Assembly (NCBI RefSeq): GCF_000743715.1 | Contig: NZ_JQEY01000003.1 | Location: forward strand, 158,112 to 222,111 | DNA: 64,000 bases | Direction: 5' to 3' | From: Palleronia rufa | GTDB taxonomy: Bacteria; Pseudomonadota; Alphaproteobacteria; Rhodobacterales; Rhodobacteraceae | Shown here: positions 48,474-56,784 of the stretch, in pieces | Layout of the letters: the number at the start of each line of letters is the position of its first letter | How positions within the stretch are numbered: the stretch's first letter is position 1 | Translations under genes and position numbers: made by a program | Notes under the pieces: model-generated | Databases searched by the model: none | What the model was told of the DNA's origin: nothing | Seen by the model: the letters and a program-made list of their open reading frames with translations, nothing else

Positions 48474-49480
48474 ACCGATTTCCCCCTGAAAAGGCCGGTC
48501 GGGCGGAACAGCAGCACCACCACCAGGATCATGAAGCTGACCGCGAACTTGTAGTCGGTGGACAGCAGCTGGACCAGGCCATCCGGCTCCCACCCGTCGG
48601 GCGTCAGATAGCCCAGCACCTTCTTCCAGGCGTAGGTGACCGTGACCTCTGAAAAGGCGATGACGAAGCCGCCGGCGATGGCGCCCAGCGGGCTGCCGAG
48701 CCCGCCGACGATGGCGGCGGCGAAGATCGGCAGCAGAAGCTGGAAGTAGGTGAAGGGCTTGAACGACTTGTCGAGCCCGTAGAGCACCCCCGCGATGGTG
48801 GCGAGTCCCGCGACCAGCAGCCATGTGACGGTGACCACCCGCTCGGGCGAGATCCCCGAAAGCAGGGCAAGGTCCTCGTTGTCGGAAAAGGCGCGCATGG
48901 ACTTGCCGGTGCGGGTGCGGTTGAGGAACCAGAAGAGCGCGGCCACCACGATCACCGCGGTGACGACGGTGACGGCCTGCGTCGTGCGGATCGCCAGCCC
49001 CTCCTCAAGCCCCGTGGCCTTGCGGAAGTCGCCGACCGAGATCAGGAACCGCGCCCCGTCCGCGAAACGCTGGTCGTCGGGTCCGATGACGATCCGGGTG
49101 ATGCCGTTGTAGATGAACATCACCCCCATGGAGACGATCACCAGGATCACCGGATTGGCCTTTTGCGCGCGGTAGAAGCGATAGACCAGCCGGTCGGTGC
49201 CCAGGAGCAGCAGCGCGCAGCCGGCGATCCCGAAGGGCAGCGCCAGTAGCGCGGTGGGCACGGGGCCGAGGCTCAGCCCCATGGACTGGAACCACCACGT
49301 GAACAGCACCGTGACCATGGTGCCGATGGCCATGGTGTCGCCATGCGCGAAGTTCGAGAACCGCAGGATCCCGTAGACCAGCGTCACGCCCAGCGCACCC
49401 AGCGCCAGCTGGCTGCCATAGGCGATGGCCGGGATCAGGACGAAATTGGACAGCGCCACGACGGCGTTCAGAAGGTCCAT
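48470..49480 (-). CDS. livH: Branched-chain amino acid ABC transporter permease LivH
   Basis: This 336-residue permease with about eight helices is LivH-like: LALGALGVTLVYGILRFSNF, AHGDTMAIGTM, TRTGKSMRAFSDNEDLALLS (coupling helix) and IVGGLGSPLGAIAGGFVIAF. It pairs with LivM to form the channel for leucine/isoleucine/valine or related substrates. Its start overlaps by 13 bases the end of an unrelated small exported protein gene (49468-49917). Confidence 0.95.
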   Translation of the reverse strand: MDLLNAVVALSNFVLIPAIAYGSQLALGALGVTLVYGILRFSNFAHGDTMAIGTMVTVLFTWWFQSMGLSLGPVPTALLALPFGIAGCALLLLGTDRLVYRFYRAQKANPVILVIVSMGVMFIYNGITRIVIGPDDQRFADGARFLISVGDFRKATGLEEGLAIRTTQAVTVVTAVIVVAALFWFLNRTRTGKSMRAFSDNEDLALLSGISPERVVTVTWLLVAGLATIAGVLYGLDKSFKPFTYFQLLLPIFAAAIVGGLGSPLGAIAGGFVIAFSEVTVTYAWKKVLGYLTPDGWEPDGLVQLLSTDYKFAVSFMILVVVLLFRPTGLFRGKSV

Positions 49481-49917
49481 ACGGCGGGCTCCGTTCCGTT
49501 CATGGAGAGCAGGTCGGGCGCGGTCTCAGCGCAGCTGCCCGTCCAGTGCGGCTGGTCGAGCCCGCCCGGCTGCGACCAGTCGGGCACTTTCAGAAGGCTA
49601 AGATCGGATCTTTCGATTGCATATTCCATCGTATCGAACGGAGCGCCGGACCCAAGATAGTCGACAAAGGCGTATTGGCGTTCGTGGGGCACATAGGTGA
49701 TCCGTCTCAGCCGCTCTTTCCGAATGACAAGGGTCGCGGTCGCGCCCCCTTCCCTCAGCGAGAACCGATGCGTTTCGGGTGCGATCGGAACGCAGTTTGC
49801 CCCCAGGATGCGCCCGTCGCACCGCGCCGTGACGGTGCAGTTCAAGGTTGTCATATCGGCCTGTGCCGTCGATGACAGGGCGAGCGTGAAGGCCAGCAGG
49901 GGAAGCCACCGGATCAT
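49468..49917 (-). CDS. Unrecognised exported protein inside the liv operon
   Basis: This 149-residue protein has a signal peptide (1-20, LLAFTLALSSTAQA). The mature part is beta-rich with four cysteines (LNCTVTARCDG, NCVPIAPE and GSCAETA), suggesting two disulphides, plus RHRF- and TATLVIRKERL-like strands. I do not recognise a family. It sits between livF and livH, starting 4 bases after the livF stop and overlapping livH by 13. The 60-base stretch 49621-49680 counts 32 G+C (53%), against about 73% in a livF stretch, suggesting a later arrival. Confidence 0.75.
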   Translation of the reverse strand: MIRWLPLLAFTLALSSTAQADMTTLNCTVTARCDGRILGANCVPIAPETHRFSLREGGATATLVIRKERLRRITYVPHERQYAFVDYLGSGAPFDTMEYAIERSDLSLLKVPDWSQPGGLDQPHWTGSCAETAPDLLSMNGTEPAVWTF

Positions 49918-49921
49918 TCCG

Positions 49922-50755
49922 TCACCCCCCCAAGAACGACTTGCGGACTTCGGGGTCGGCCAGAAGCTCCTGCCCCGTTCCGGAGAATCCGTTGCGGCCC
50001 TGGACCAGCACATAGCCGCGGTCCGCGATCTCCAGCGCCTGGCGGGCGTTCTGCTCGACCATCAGCACCGGCAGGCCGGTGCGGGCGACCTCGATGATGC
50101 GGTCGAAGAGCTCGTCCATGACGATGGGGCTGACGCCGGCGGTGGGTTCGTCCAGCATCAGCACCTTGGGCCGGGTCATCAGCGCGCGGCCCACGGCGAC
50201 CTGCTGGCGCTGGCCGCCGGACAGCTCCCCGGCCATCTGGCGGCGCTTTTCGCGCAGGATCGGGAACAGGTCATAGACCTGCTCCATGGTCGGGCGGATG
50301 TCGTCGCGGCGGATGAAGGCGCCCATCTCCAGGTTCTCCTCCACGCTGAGCGAGGTGAAAATGTTCGAGGTCTGCGGCACGAACCCCATGCCCGCCGCCA
50401 CCCGGTCCTGGGGCGACAGAGCGGTGATGTCCCGCCCGTCCAGGATCACCGCGCCCTCGCGCAGGTCCAGCATCCCGAAGATCGCCTTCATCGCCGTGGA
50501 CTTGCCCGCGCCGTTCGGCCCGACGATCACCGCGATCTCTCCGGCGTTCACCGACACCGTGCAGTCGTGCAGGATGTCCGGCCCCTTGCCGTAGCCGCCC
50601 GTCATCGCGCGGCCTTCCAGGAACGGCGCGTCCGCCACCTGCGGCGCGGGGCCGCCGGTCCGATGCGCCGCACGCAGCCTCCCGCCCCCGCGCGGGTTCA
50701 CGATGGAGGCGTCGCGCGTGCCGCGCCCGCCGTAGTCGGTGCCGCTTTCACTCAT
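49922..50755 (-). CDS. livF: Branched-chain amino acid ABC transporter ATP-binding protein LivF
   Basis: This 277-residue ATPase has Walker A GPNGAGKST (about 76-84), signature LSGGQRQQVAVGRALM, Walker B PKVLMLDEPTAGVSP and the H-loop replaced by the family VLMVEQNARQAL. The N-terminal ~45 residues (SESGTDYGGRGTRDAS) are an extension beyond typical LivF, starting from the ATG that overlaps the upstream gene stop (ATGA); a later start near GRAMTGGYG would also give a full domain. It energises LivH/LivM with LivG. Confidence 0.94.
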   Translation of the reverse strand: MSESGTDYGGRGTRDASIVNPRGGGRLRAAHRTGGPAPQVADAPFLEGRAMTGGYGKGPDILHDCTVSVNAGEIAVIVGPNGAGKSTAMKAIFGMLDLREGAVILDGRDITALSPQDRVAAGMGFVPQTSNIFTSLSVEENLEMGAFIRRDDIRPTMEQVYDLFPILREKRRQMAGELSGGQRQQVAVGRALMTRPKVLMLDEPTAGVSPIVMDELFDRIIEVARTGLPVLMVEQNARQALEIADRGYVLVQGRNGFSGTGQELLADPEVRKSFLGG

Positions 50756-51366
50756 TGCGCGGGCCACATCAAAGGGCGAAGTCTCTCGACCCGTTGATTT
50801 GCAAGCCGCAGCATCTGCCCGCGCAGAAATGCTCGCGGATCCGGGATCGGATCGAGATAGCGCCAGGCTATCGCACCGTAGCCCGGCGGCTCCGCCGGGA
50901 TTGGCGCGCCGGACGGCACGAATCCATAGACCGCCTTTGCATGGAACCGCAGATAATCCGCGAACGGGCCGGACGTGTCCGAGAGCGCCGCCAAAGGTTC
51001 CGCGATCAGGGCAAGATTGCCTAGCGCGGTATAATATCGGGGGTCCCGCACGGTCGCACCCGGCCAAAGATGCGCGACCGTCCAGCCCTTGGCACTGTGC
51101 GTTGCGCGAATCCCGTGTGACCAAAACAAGGCCCAGCGCGGAGTGGTGTTGTCATCGACCAGCACGTCGGACGTGCCGTGCCGGATCACACGCAAGCGAT
51201 CTTTCATCGGACCGCGAACGGACGGGAACATCGCACCATTCATTTTTGCGACGACATCGGGGTGCGGCAACAAGGTGTGACGCGCGGCGATGCGGATCAG
51301 GTCGGCTACGTCCGCGCCGAGGGCGGGCGCTCCCGGAAGCACGGGTTGGTCCGTTTTCTCTCTCAC
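50752..51366 (-). CDS. Unrecognised protein inside the liv operon, between livG and livF
   Basis: This 204-residue soluble protein is linked by ATGA overlaps at both ends (to livG upstream and livF downstream). No signal or membrane segment is seen. Notable stretches are RWALFWSHGIRATHSAKG, WTVAHLWPGATVRDPRYYTA and LGNLALIAEPLAALSD, then FADYLRFHAKAVYGFVPSG. Comparable W/H/Y-rich proteins with a VAHLWP-D-x-x-Y-Y pattern exist as hypotheticals, possibly nuclease-like, but this is not secure. Base composition is lower than neighbours (36 of 60 G+C in 50761-50820). It is not a transporter component by any feature I can see. Confidence 0.7.
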   Translation of the reverse strand: MREKTDQPVLPGAPALGADVADLIRIAARHTLLPHPDVVAKMNGAMFPSVRGPMKDRLRVIRHGTSDVLVDDNTTPRWALFWSHGIRATHSAKGWTVAHLWPGATVRDPRYYTALGNLALIAEPLAALSDTSGPFADYLRFHAKAVYGFVPSGAPIPAEPPGYGAIAWRYLDPIPDPRAFLRGQMLRLANQRVERLRPLMWPAQ

Positions 51367-52151
51367 GCGCCCGTCCCCAGCTTGTCGCGATTTTTAAGGC
51401 CGGTGCCCAGATAGGCCTCGATCACGTCGTCATTGGCCTTGATCTCTTCCAGGGTGCCTTCGGCCAGCACGCGGCCTTCGGCCATGCAGATCACCGGATC
51501 GCACAGCCGGCCGATGAATTCCATGTCGTGTTCGATGACCACGAAGGTATAGCCGCGCTCTTGGTTCAGGCGCCGGATCGCGTCGCCGATGGTGTTCAGC
51601 AGCGTCCGGTTCACGCCCGCGCCGACCTCATCGAGGAACACGATTCGCGCGTCCACCATCATCGTGCGGCCCAGTTCCAGCAGCTTCTTCTGCCCGCCGG
51701 AGACTTGCCCGGCCTTGTGATCGGCCAGGTGCGCGATGGTCAGGAACTCCAGCACCGCGTCGGCCTTGGCGCGCAGGGCGCGCTCCTGCTCCGCGATGCG
51801 GCGGCGGCCGAACCAGGTGTCCCAGAGCCGCTCTCCGGCCTGGCCGCCGGGCACCATCATCAGGTTCTCCCGGCAGGTCATGGACGAAAACTCATGCGCG
51901 ATCTGGAAGGTCCGGAGCAGACCCTTGTGGAACAGCACGTGGGGCGGCAGCCCGGTGATGTCCTCTCCGGCCATGGTCACGCGGCCGGAGGTAGGCTCAA
52001 GAACGCCTGCGATCACGTTGAAAAGCGTGGTCTTTCCCGCGCCGTTCGGTCCGATCAGTCCGGTGATCGTGCCCTCGCGGACGGTCAGGCTGGCGCCATC
52101 GACCGCGCGGAATCCGCCGAAATGCTTGTGAACGTCCTGAACGACGATCAT
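51363..52151 (-). CDS. livG: Branched-chain amino acid ABC transporter ATP-binding protein LivG
   Basis: This 262-residue ATPase has Walker A GPNGAGKTT, the LivG-type insert LLRTFQIAHEFSSMTCRENL, signature VSGGQKKLLELGRTMM, Walker B ARIVFLDEVGAGVNR and H-loop FVVIEHDMEFIG. The signature uses Lys-Lys-Leu, typical of LivG. The D-loop-adjacent residues VGAGV replace the usual PTAGL. It lies downstream of livK, separated by an intrinsic-terminator-like hairpin. Confidence 0.95.
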   Translation of the reverse strand: MIVVQDVHKHFGGFRAVDGASLTVREGTITGLIGPNGAGKTTLFNVIAGVLEPTSGRVTMAGEDITGLPPHVLFHKGLLRTFQIAHEFSSMTCRENLMMVPGGQAGERLWDTWFGRRRIAEQERALRAKADAVLEFLTIAHLADHKAGQVSGGQKKLLELGRTMMVDARIVFLDEVGAGVNRTLLNTIGDAIRRLNQERGYTFVVIEHDMEFIGRLCDPVICMAEGRVLAEGTLEEIKANDDVIEAYLGTGLKNRDKLGTGA

Positions 52152-52171
52152 GCCCCTGCCCCTGTCATGCG

Positions 52172-52199
52172 AAAACAGCCCGAACGCGCGTCCGGGCTG
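52172..52199 (-). terminator. Intrinsic terminator/attenuator between livK and livG
   Basis: On the minus strand a 7-base perfect stem (CAGCCCG ... CGGGCTG, 10-base loop) is followed directly by TTTT. It lies between the livK stop (52221) and the livG start (52151). A partial terminator here would make binding protein in excess over the transporter, the usual arrangement in such operons (inference). Confidence 0.65.
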
Positions 52200-52220
52200 C
52201 CCTGTCGTCGGATCGTGCGA

Positions 52221-53405
52221 TCAGCGGTAGCCGACCACCTCCAGCGCGCCGTCGGTGACGGTGTATTCGGCGTAGCTGCCGGCGGCCTCGCCGGGTTCGA
52301 CGAGCTCCACGCCGGTGGCGCCCTGATAGTCCACATCGCCGCCGTCGGCGATGATCTGCAGCGCCTTGGCAAGCTCACCGGGCAGGATCGGCTCACCGGG
52401 GGCATTGGCGATCCCCATCACCTCTCCCGCGTAGTCGGAGGCCGAGGTCGAGCCGGCCTTCGCCATCGCCAGCAGCAGCAGTGCGGCGGCGTCGTAGCTT
52501 TCGCCCGCATAGACGGAGGTGCCGTCGATCCCCGCGCCCGAGGCCATCTCGGCGAACATGCTGCCGCCTTCGTTGTCGGAGCCGGGCGCCGTGCCAACGG
52601 TGCCGTCGATGTCGGTGCCGAACCGCTCGGTCAGGCTGTCGCCGATCATGCCGTCGCCCAGCGCGAAGGTGTCGAACGCGCCGCTGTCCAGCGCCGACTG
52701 GATGATCCCGGCGCCGCCCTGGTCCACGTAGCCCAACACCACCAGCGCGTCTCCGCCGGCCGAGGCCAGCGCGCCGACCTCCGCCGAGTAGTCCGCCTTG
52801 CCGTCCTCATGGGCGGCCGACAGGGTGATCGTGCCGCCGGCGTCCTGGAACGCGGCTTCGAACGCGTCGGCGAAACCCTTGCCGTAGTCGTTGTTCGTAT
52901 AGGTCACCGCGACCTCAGACATGCCCTTTTCGGACAGGATCGTGGCCAGCACCTCGCCCTGGCGGGCATCGGACGGCGCGGTGCGGAAGAACAGGCCGTT
53001 GTCCTCTGCGTCGGTCAGCGCGGGGGATGTGGCCGCGGGAGAGATCATCGCCACGCCGTTGGGCACCGCCACATTGGCCAGCACCGCGGTGGTCACGCCG
53101 GAACAGTCGGCGCCCATGATCGCCGTCACCCCGTCGGAGGTCACCAGCCGCTCTGCCGCGGTGGTGGCGGCGGCGGCGTCCACGCAGGTGGCGTCGGCGC
53201 GCACCGGCTCAACCGTGGAGCCGTCCATGAAGTTGGCGTCGCCGGAAACCTCGGAAATGGCCATTTCCGCGCCGGTGGCCATGGCGGGGGTGAGGCTTTC
53301 GATCGGGCCGGTGAAGCTGAGCAGGACGCCCATCTTCACGTCCTCGGCCCAGGCGGCGCCGGCGATCAGGGTAAGGGCGGCGGTGGTCGTCATCAGGTGT
53401 TTCAT
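52221..53405 (-). CDS. livK: Branched-chain amino acid ABC transporter substrate-binding protein
   Basis: This 394-residue periplasmic binding protein has a signal peptide (1-20, TTTAALTLIAGAAWAEDVK). The type-I two-lobed fold includes GVLLSFTGPIESLTPAMATG, a DG-rich ligand site AIMGADCSGVTTAVLAN, and AVTYTNNDYGKGFADAF between the lobes. Four cysteines are not all typical; a pair (DATCVDA and GADCSG) may be bridged. The ligand could be Leu/Ile/Val or another hydrophobic amide. It heads the liv genes; the 118-base upstream gap has TTGACG at 53488-53483 on the gene strand as a possible -35. Confidence 0.93.
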   Translation of the reverse strand: MKHLMTTTAALTLIAGAAWAEDVKMGVLLSFTGPIESLTPAMATGAEMAISEVSGDANFMDGSTVEPVRADATCVDAAAATTAAERLVTSDGVTAIMGADCSGVTTAVLANVAVPNGVAMISPAATSPALTDAEDNGLFFRTAPSDARQGEVLATILSEKGMSEVAVTYTNNDYGKGFADAFEAAFQDAGGTITLSAAHEDGKADYSAEVGALASAGGDALVVLGYVDQGGAGIIQSALDSGAFDTFALGDGMIGDSLTERFGTDIDGTVGTAPGSDNEGGSMFAEMASGAGIDGTSVYAGESYDAAALLLLAMAKAGSTSASDYAGEVMGIANAPGEPILPGELAKALQIIADGGDVDYQGATGVELVEPGEAAGSYAEYTVTDGALEVVGYR

Positions 53406-53523
53406 CGTCTCTCCTGTTGGCTGTCCGGGCCCGTGCGGCGGGCCTTCCTTGACGGGCGCATTGGTCTGGAACTCCGCGCGATCGTCAATGATTATTGCGG
53501 ATAGGTGGCGAAAACCCGGCGTC

Positions 53524-55188
53524 TCAGGCGTTTTTCGCGGCGTCCCGGCCGGCCTGGCGAATCTGGCCGAGGCTCTGGCGCGGGGTCAGCGCCTCTGCCG
53601 AGACGTCCAGATCCAGAAGCCCGCCGGTCGGCGAGGCAAGGGCACGCGCGAAGGCGGCGGCGAAGTCCGCCGTCGCCGCGATGCGCTCGGCGTGGAACCC
53701 GTGGGCGCGGGCCAGGGCGGCGAAATCGGGGTTGGCCAGGGCGGTGCCCGACACGCGGTCGGGGTAGTGGCGTTCCTGATGGGCGCGGATCGTGCCGTAG
53801 GTGCCGTTGTTGACCACCAGGATCACCGGGCAGGCGCGCTCCTGCGCCGCGGTGGCCAGTTCCTGCGACGTCATCTGCAGGTCGCCGTCGCCCGCCACGC
53901 AGACCACAGTCCGGTCGGGATACGCGATCCTTGCGGCGATGGCGGCGGGCAGGCCGTAGCCCATCGCGCCCGACTGCGGCGCCAGCAGGCGCGCGTCCTC
54001 TGCGTAGCGGAAAAGCTTGTTGGACCAGATCGAGAAGTTGCCCGCCCCGTTGGTCAGGATCGCGTCCCCGGGCAGCACGTCCTGGAGGTGCGCGATCACC
54101 GCGCCCATATCGACCGCAGAGGGCTGCGGCGGCACGTCCAGGCTGGCCTCGTACCCCGCGCGGGCCTCCGCCCGCCAGCCGGCCCAACCGCCCGAGATGG
54201 GAGAGACCGCGCGGACGAACGCGTCGTGATGGGCGTGGATGCCGAGCGCGGGCTGGTAGACCTTGCCGATCTCCCGGTCGGAGGCGTGGACATGGATCAC
54301 CCGCTGCCCGGGCACCGGCACGTCGAGGAGGGTGTAGCCGCCGGTGACGTTCTCTCCGAACCGGGTGTTGAGCGCCAGAATCACATCGGCCCCGGACATG
54401 AGCGCGCGCACATGGGGCGGCATCCCGACGCCAGCTTCACCCGCGAAAACCTTGGAATTGTTGTCGATCTTGTCCTGGTAGCGGAACGCGGCCACCACCG
54501 GGATGTCGGAGCCTTCGGCAAAGGCGCGCAGGGCGGCGCGGCCCGCCCCGCTCCAGTTCGCGCCGGCGATCAGGATGAGCGGGCGGGCGGCCTCTCCCAG
54601 CATCCGCCGGGCCTCTGCCACGGCGTCGGGGTCCGGCGCGGCGGGGGCGATGCGCGCGGCGCGGGTCAGCGGCGCCACGTCGGAGCGCGCCGACAGCATG
54701 TCCTCCGGCAGGGCGACGACCACGGGACCGGGCCGCCCGGTGGTGGCCGTGGTCCAGGCGCGGGCGACGAGTTCCGGCAGCCGCCCGATCCGGTCGATCT
54801 CGACCGTCCATTTCGCCAGGGGGCCGAACATGGCGCGGTAGTCGACCTCCTGGAACGCCTCGCGCCCGGTCATGGCGGTGCCGACCTGGCCGATAAACAG
54901 GATCATCGGCACCGAATCCTGCATCGCCGTATGGACCCCGATGGAGGCGTTGGTGGCCCCCGGCCCGCGGGTGACGAAGGCGATGCCCGGACTGCCCGTC
55001 AGCTTGCCCCAGGCCGCGGCCATGAAACCGGCGCCGCCCTCCTGCCGGCAGTTGACGAAATCGAGCCTTCCGGCCGTGTCGTGGAGCGCGTCGAGCACGG
55101 CCAGGAAGCTCTCTCCCGGCACGCCGAAGCACTTGCGCGCGCCCAGCGCCACAAGGCTGTCGATCAGGATCTGTCCGCCGTGGCGCAT
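53524..55188 (-). CDS. Thiamine pyrophosphate enzyme, acetolactate synthase large subunit-like
   Basis: This 554-residue enzyme has the three TPP-family domains. N: LIDSLVALGARKCFGVPGE, with the catalytic Glu in FVNCRQEGGAGFMA. Middle: PLILIAGANWSGAGRAALRA. C: GDGDLQMTSQELATAA with VVNNGTYGTI, the thiamine-metal GDG-N signature. It resembles IlvB-like 'acetolactate synthase' homologues that are not biosynthetic, since no ilvN lies downstream; other options are benzoylformate decarboxylase- or oxalyl-CoA decarboxylase-like activity. Its position upstream of livK on the same strand suggests a link to amino or keto acids. The start at 55188 has AGGGGA upstream; longer ORFs run across purU. Confidence 0.9.
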   Translation of the reverse strand: MRHGGQILIDSLVALGARKCFGVPGESFLAVLDALHDTAGRLDFVNCRQEGGAGFMAAAWGKLTGSPGIAFVTRGPGATNASIGVHTAMQDSVPMILFIGQVGTAMTGREAFQEVDYRAMFGPLAKWTVEIDRIGRLPELVARAWTTATTGRPGPVVVALPEDMLSARSDVAPLTRAARIAPAAPDPDAVAEARRMLGEAARPLILIAGANWSGAGRAALRAFAEGSDIPVVAAFRYQDKIDNNSKVFAGEAGVGMPPHVRALMSGADVILALNTRFGENVTGGYTLLDVPVPGQRVIHVHASDREIGKVYQPALGIHAHHDAFVRAVSPISGGWAGWRAEARAGYEASLDVPPQPSAVDMGAVIAHLQDVLPGDAILTNGAGNFSIWSNKLFRYAEDARLLAPQSGAMGYGLPAAIAARIAYPDRTVVCVAGDGDLQMTSQELATAAQERACPVILVVNNGTYGTIRAHQERHYPDRVSGTALANPDFAALARAHGFHAERIAATADFAAAFARALASPTGGLLDLDVSAEALTPRQSLGQIRQAGRDAAKNA

Positions 55189-55419
55189 CTGCCGTCCCCT
55201 CCGTTGCGATGCGCCGATCCTGCACGCCCCGCGGTCGCGGCGAAACCGCGAAATGGCGCTGCCCGCGTCGGTTTCCGTCCGCCCGCCGTCGGTGGCGCGC
55301 CACGCGCCGTCCGGAAACGCCGCTAGCGAGGGGCAAGGGGTTGCACCTGCCTCTCGCCCCGCCGACACCCCCGACGCCGGTGTGCCCGGCCCCAACCCAT
55401 TTCCGCCCGGAGCCCGTCC

Positions 55420-56304
55420 ATGGACACCATCGCGCTGACCGTCACCTGCCCGTCGACCCGCGGGATCGTCGCGGCGATCTCGGTCTTTCTGACCGAAAAG
55501 GGCTGCAACATCGTGGACTCCGCGCAGTTCGACGACCTCAGGACCGGCCGGTTCTTCATGCGCCTGTCTGTGCGGGCCGAGACCGGCGCGACGGCAGACG
55601 GCCTGGCCGAGGCCTTCACCGCGGTCGCGCAGCCTTTCGACATGGAATTCGCCTTCCACGACGAGTCGCGGAAGATGCGCGTGGTGGTCATGGTCTCCCG
55701 GTTCGGGCATTGCCTGAACGACCTGCTCTACCGCTGGCGCATCGGCGCGCTGCCGATCGACATCGCGGGCGTGGTGTCGAACCATCTCGACTACCAGAAG
55801 GTGGTGGTGAACCACGACATCCCGTTCCACCACATCCGCGTCACCAAGGACAACAAGGCCGATGCGGAGGCGCGGCAGATGGAGATCATCGACGAGGCCG
55901 GCGCCGACCTGATCGTGCTGGCGCGCTACATGCAGGTCCTGTCGGACCGGATGTGCCGGGAGTATTCGGGGCGGATCATCAACATCCACCACTCGTTCCT
56001 GCCGTCGTTCAAGGGCGCCAACCCGTACCGGCAGGCGTTCGAGCGGGGGGTGAAGCTGATCGGCGCAACGTCCCACTACGTGACCGGCGATCTGGACGAG
56101 GGCCCGATCATCGAGCAGGACACCGTGCGGGTGACCCACGCCCAGTCGAACGAGGATTACGTGAGCCTGGGCCGCGACGTGGAGGCGCAGGTCCTGGCCC
56201 GCGCGATCCACGCCCATGCGCGCCACCGGGTGTTCATCAACGGCGACAAGACGGTGGTCTTTCCGCCCTCCCCCGGCTCCTACACCTCGGATCGAATGGG
56301 GTGA
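55420..56304 (+). CDS. purU: Formyltetrahydrofolate deformylase
   Basis: This 294-residue protein has an N-terminal ACT domain (about 1-80, CPSTRGIVAAISVFLTEKGC) and a formyl-hydrolase domain (about 90-290). The latter shows VVMVSRFGHCLNDLLYRW, NINIHH-like IINIHHSFLPSFKGANPYRQ, SHYVTGDLDEGPIIEQD and the C-terminal HRVFINGDKTVVF. It hydrolyses 10-formyl-THF to formate and THF, balancing one-carbon pools. The stop codon TGA overlaps the first base pairs of a 71-bp tandem repeat array. It is divergent from the TPP enzyme with 231 bases between. Confidence 0.96.
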   Translation: MDTIALTVTCPSTRGIVAAISVFLTEKGCNIVDSAQFDDLRTGRFFMRLSVRAETGATADGLAEAFTAVAQPFDMEFAFHDESRKMRVVVMVSRFGHCLNDLLYRWRIGALPIDIAGVVSNHLDYQKVVVNHDIPFHHIRVTKDNKADAEARQMEIIDEAGADLIVLARYMQVLSDRMCREYSGRIINIHHSFLPSFKGANPYRQAFERGVKLIGATSHYVTGDLDEGPIIEQDTVRVTHAQSNEDYVSLGRDVEAQVLARAIHAHARHRVFINGDKTVVFPPSPGSYTSDRMG

Positions 56305-56657
56305 GCGCCGATCCGGCTCTGCCGGCGATCGCTCCGGTGGAGCGATCGAGGCGCGAACGGGCGGAGCCCCGCAGAGCGCCGATCCGGCTCTGCCGGCGAT
56401 CGCTCCGGTGGAGCGATCGAGGCGCGAACGGGCGGAGCCCCGCAGAGCGCCGATCCGGCTCTGCCGGCGATCGCTCCGGTGGAGCGATCGAGGCGCGAAC
56501 GGGCGGAGCCCCGCAGAGCGCCGATCCGGCGCATCCGGCGATCGCTCCGGTGGAGCGATCGGGGCGCGAACGGGCGGAGCCCCGCAGAGCGCCGATCCGG
56601 CTCTGCCGGCGATCGCTCCGGCGGAGCGATCGGGGCGCGAACGGGCGGAGCGCGGCA
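56303..56657. repeat. Five tandem 71-bp hairpin repeats
   Basis: Five units start at 56303, 56374, 56445, 56516 and 56587, an exact 71-base period. Each holds a 10-base-arm inverted repeat, CGATCGCTCC-GGT-GGAGCGATCG (unit positions 24-46), plus two smaller ones, CCGGC-TCT-GCCGG (11-23) and GGGC-GGA-GCCC (57-67). Units 1-3 look identical; unit 4 changes TCTG to GCAT in the small stem; units 4-5 have GGGGCG for GAGGCG; unit 5 has C for T in the main loop and diverges at its end. The main stem arms never change. Because 71 is not a multiple of three, any reading frame shifts at each unit, so it is not a protein repeat. The array begins within the purU stop codon. Confidence 0.97.
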
Positions 56658-56784
56658 GTCGTCGATCGCCCAGAGCGGTTCCGGCGCCGGGCGGACCGGG
56701 CTCCGGCGAGCGCCGTTGCGGGGTCGCTGGGCCGATCGCGGCGGTCGGCACCTGCGTGGCGGCGTGCCTTGAGTTTTTCGCGGG

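Noticed and set aside
56303-56657. Protein-coding repeat (Ala/Arg/Ser-rich peptide repeats appear in several frames)
   Set aside because: The 71-base unit shifts frame each time, and frames are open on both strands only because the unit lacks stops. There is no start or ribosome site.
56303-56657. CRISPR array
   Set aside because: Units are directly adjacent with no variable spacers, and no cas genes are present.
53524-56751. Long minus-strand frame extending the TPP enzyme N-terminally across purU and the 71-bp repeats
   Set aside because: Real TPP enzymes start at the 55188 ATG. The extension is antisense to purU and includes translated repeat DNA.
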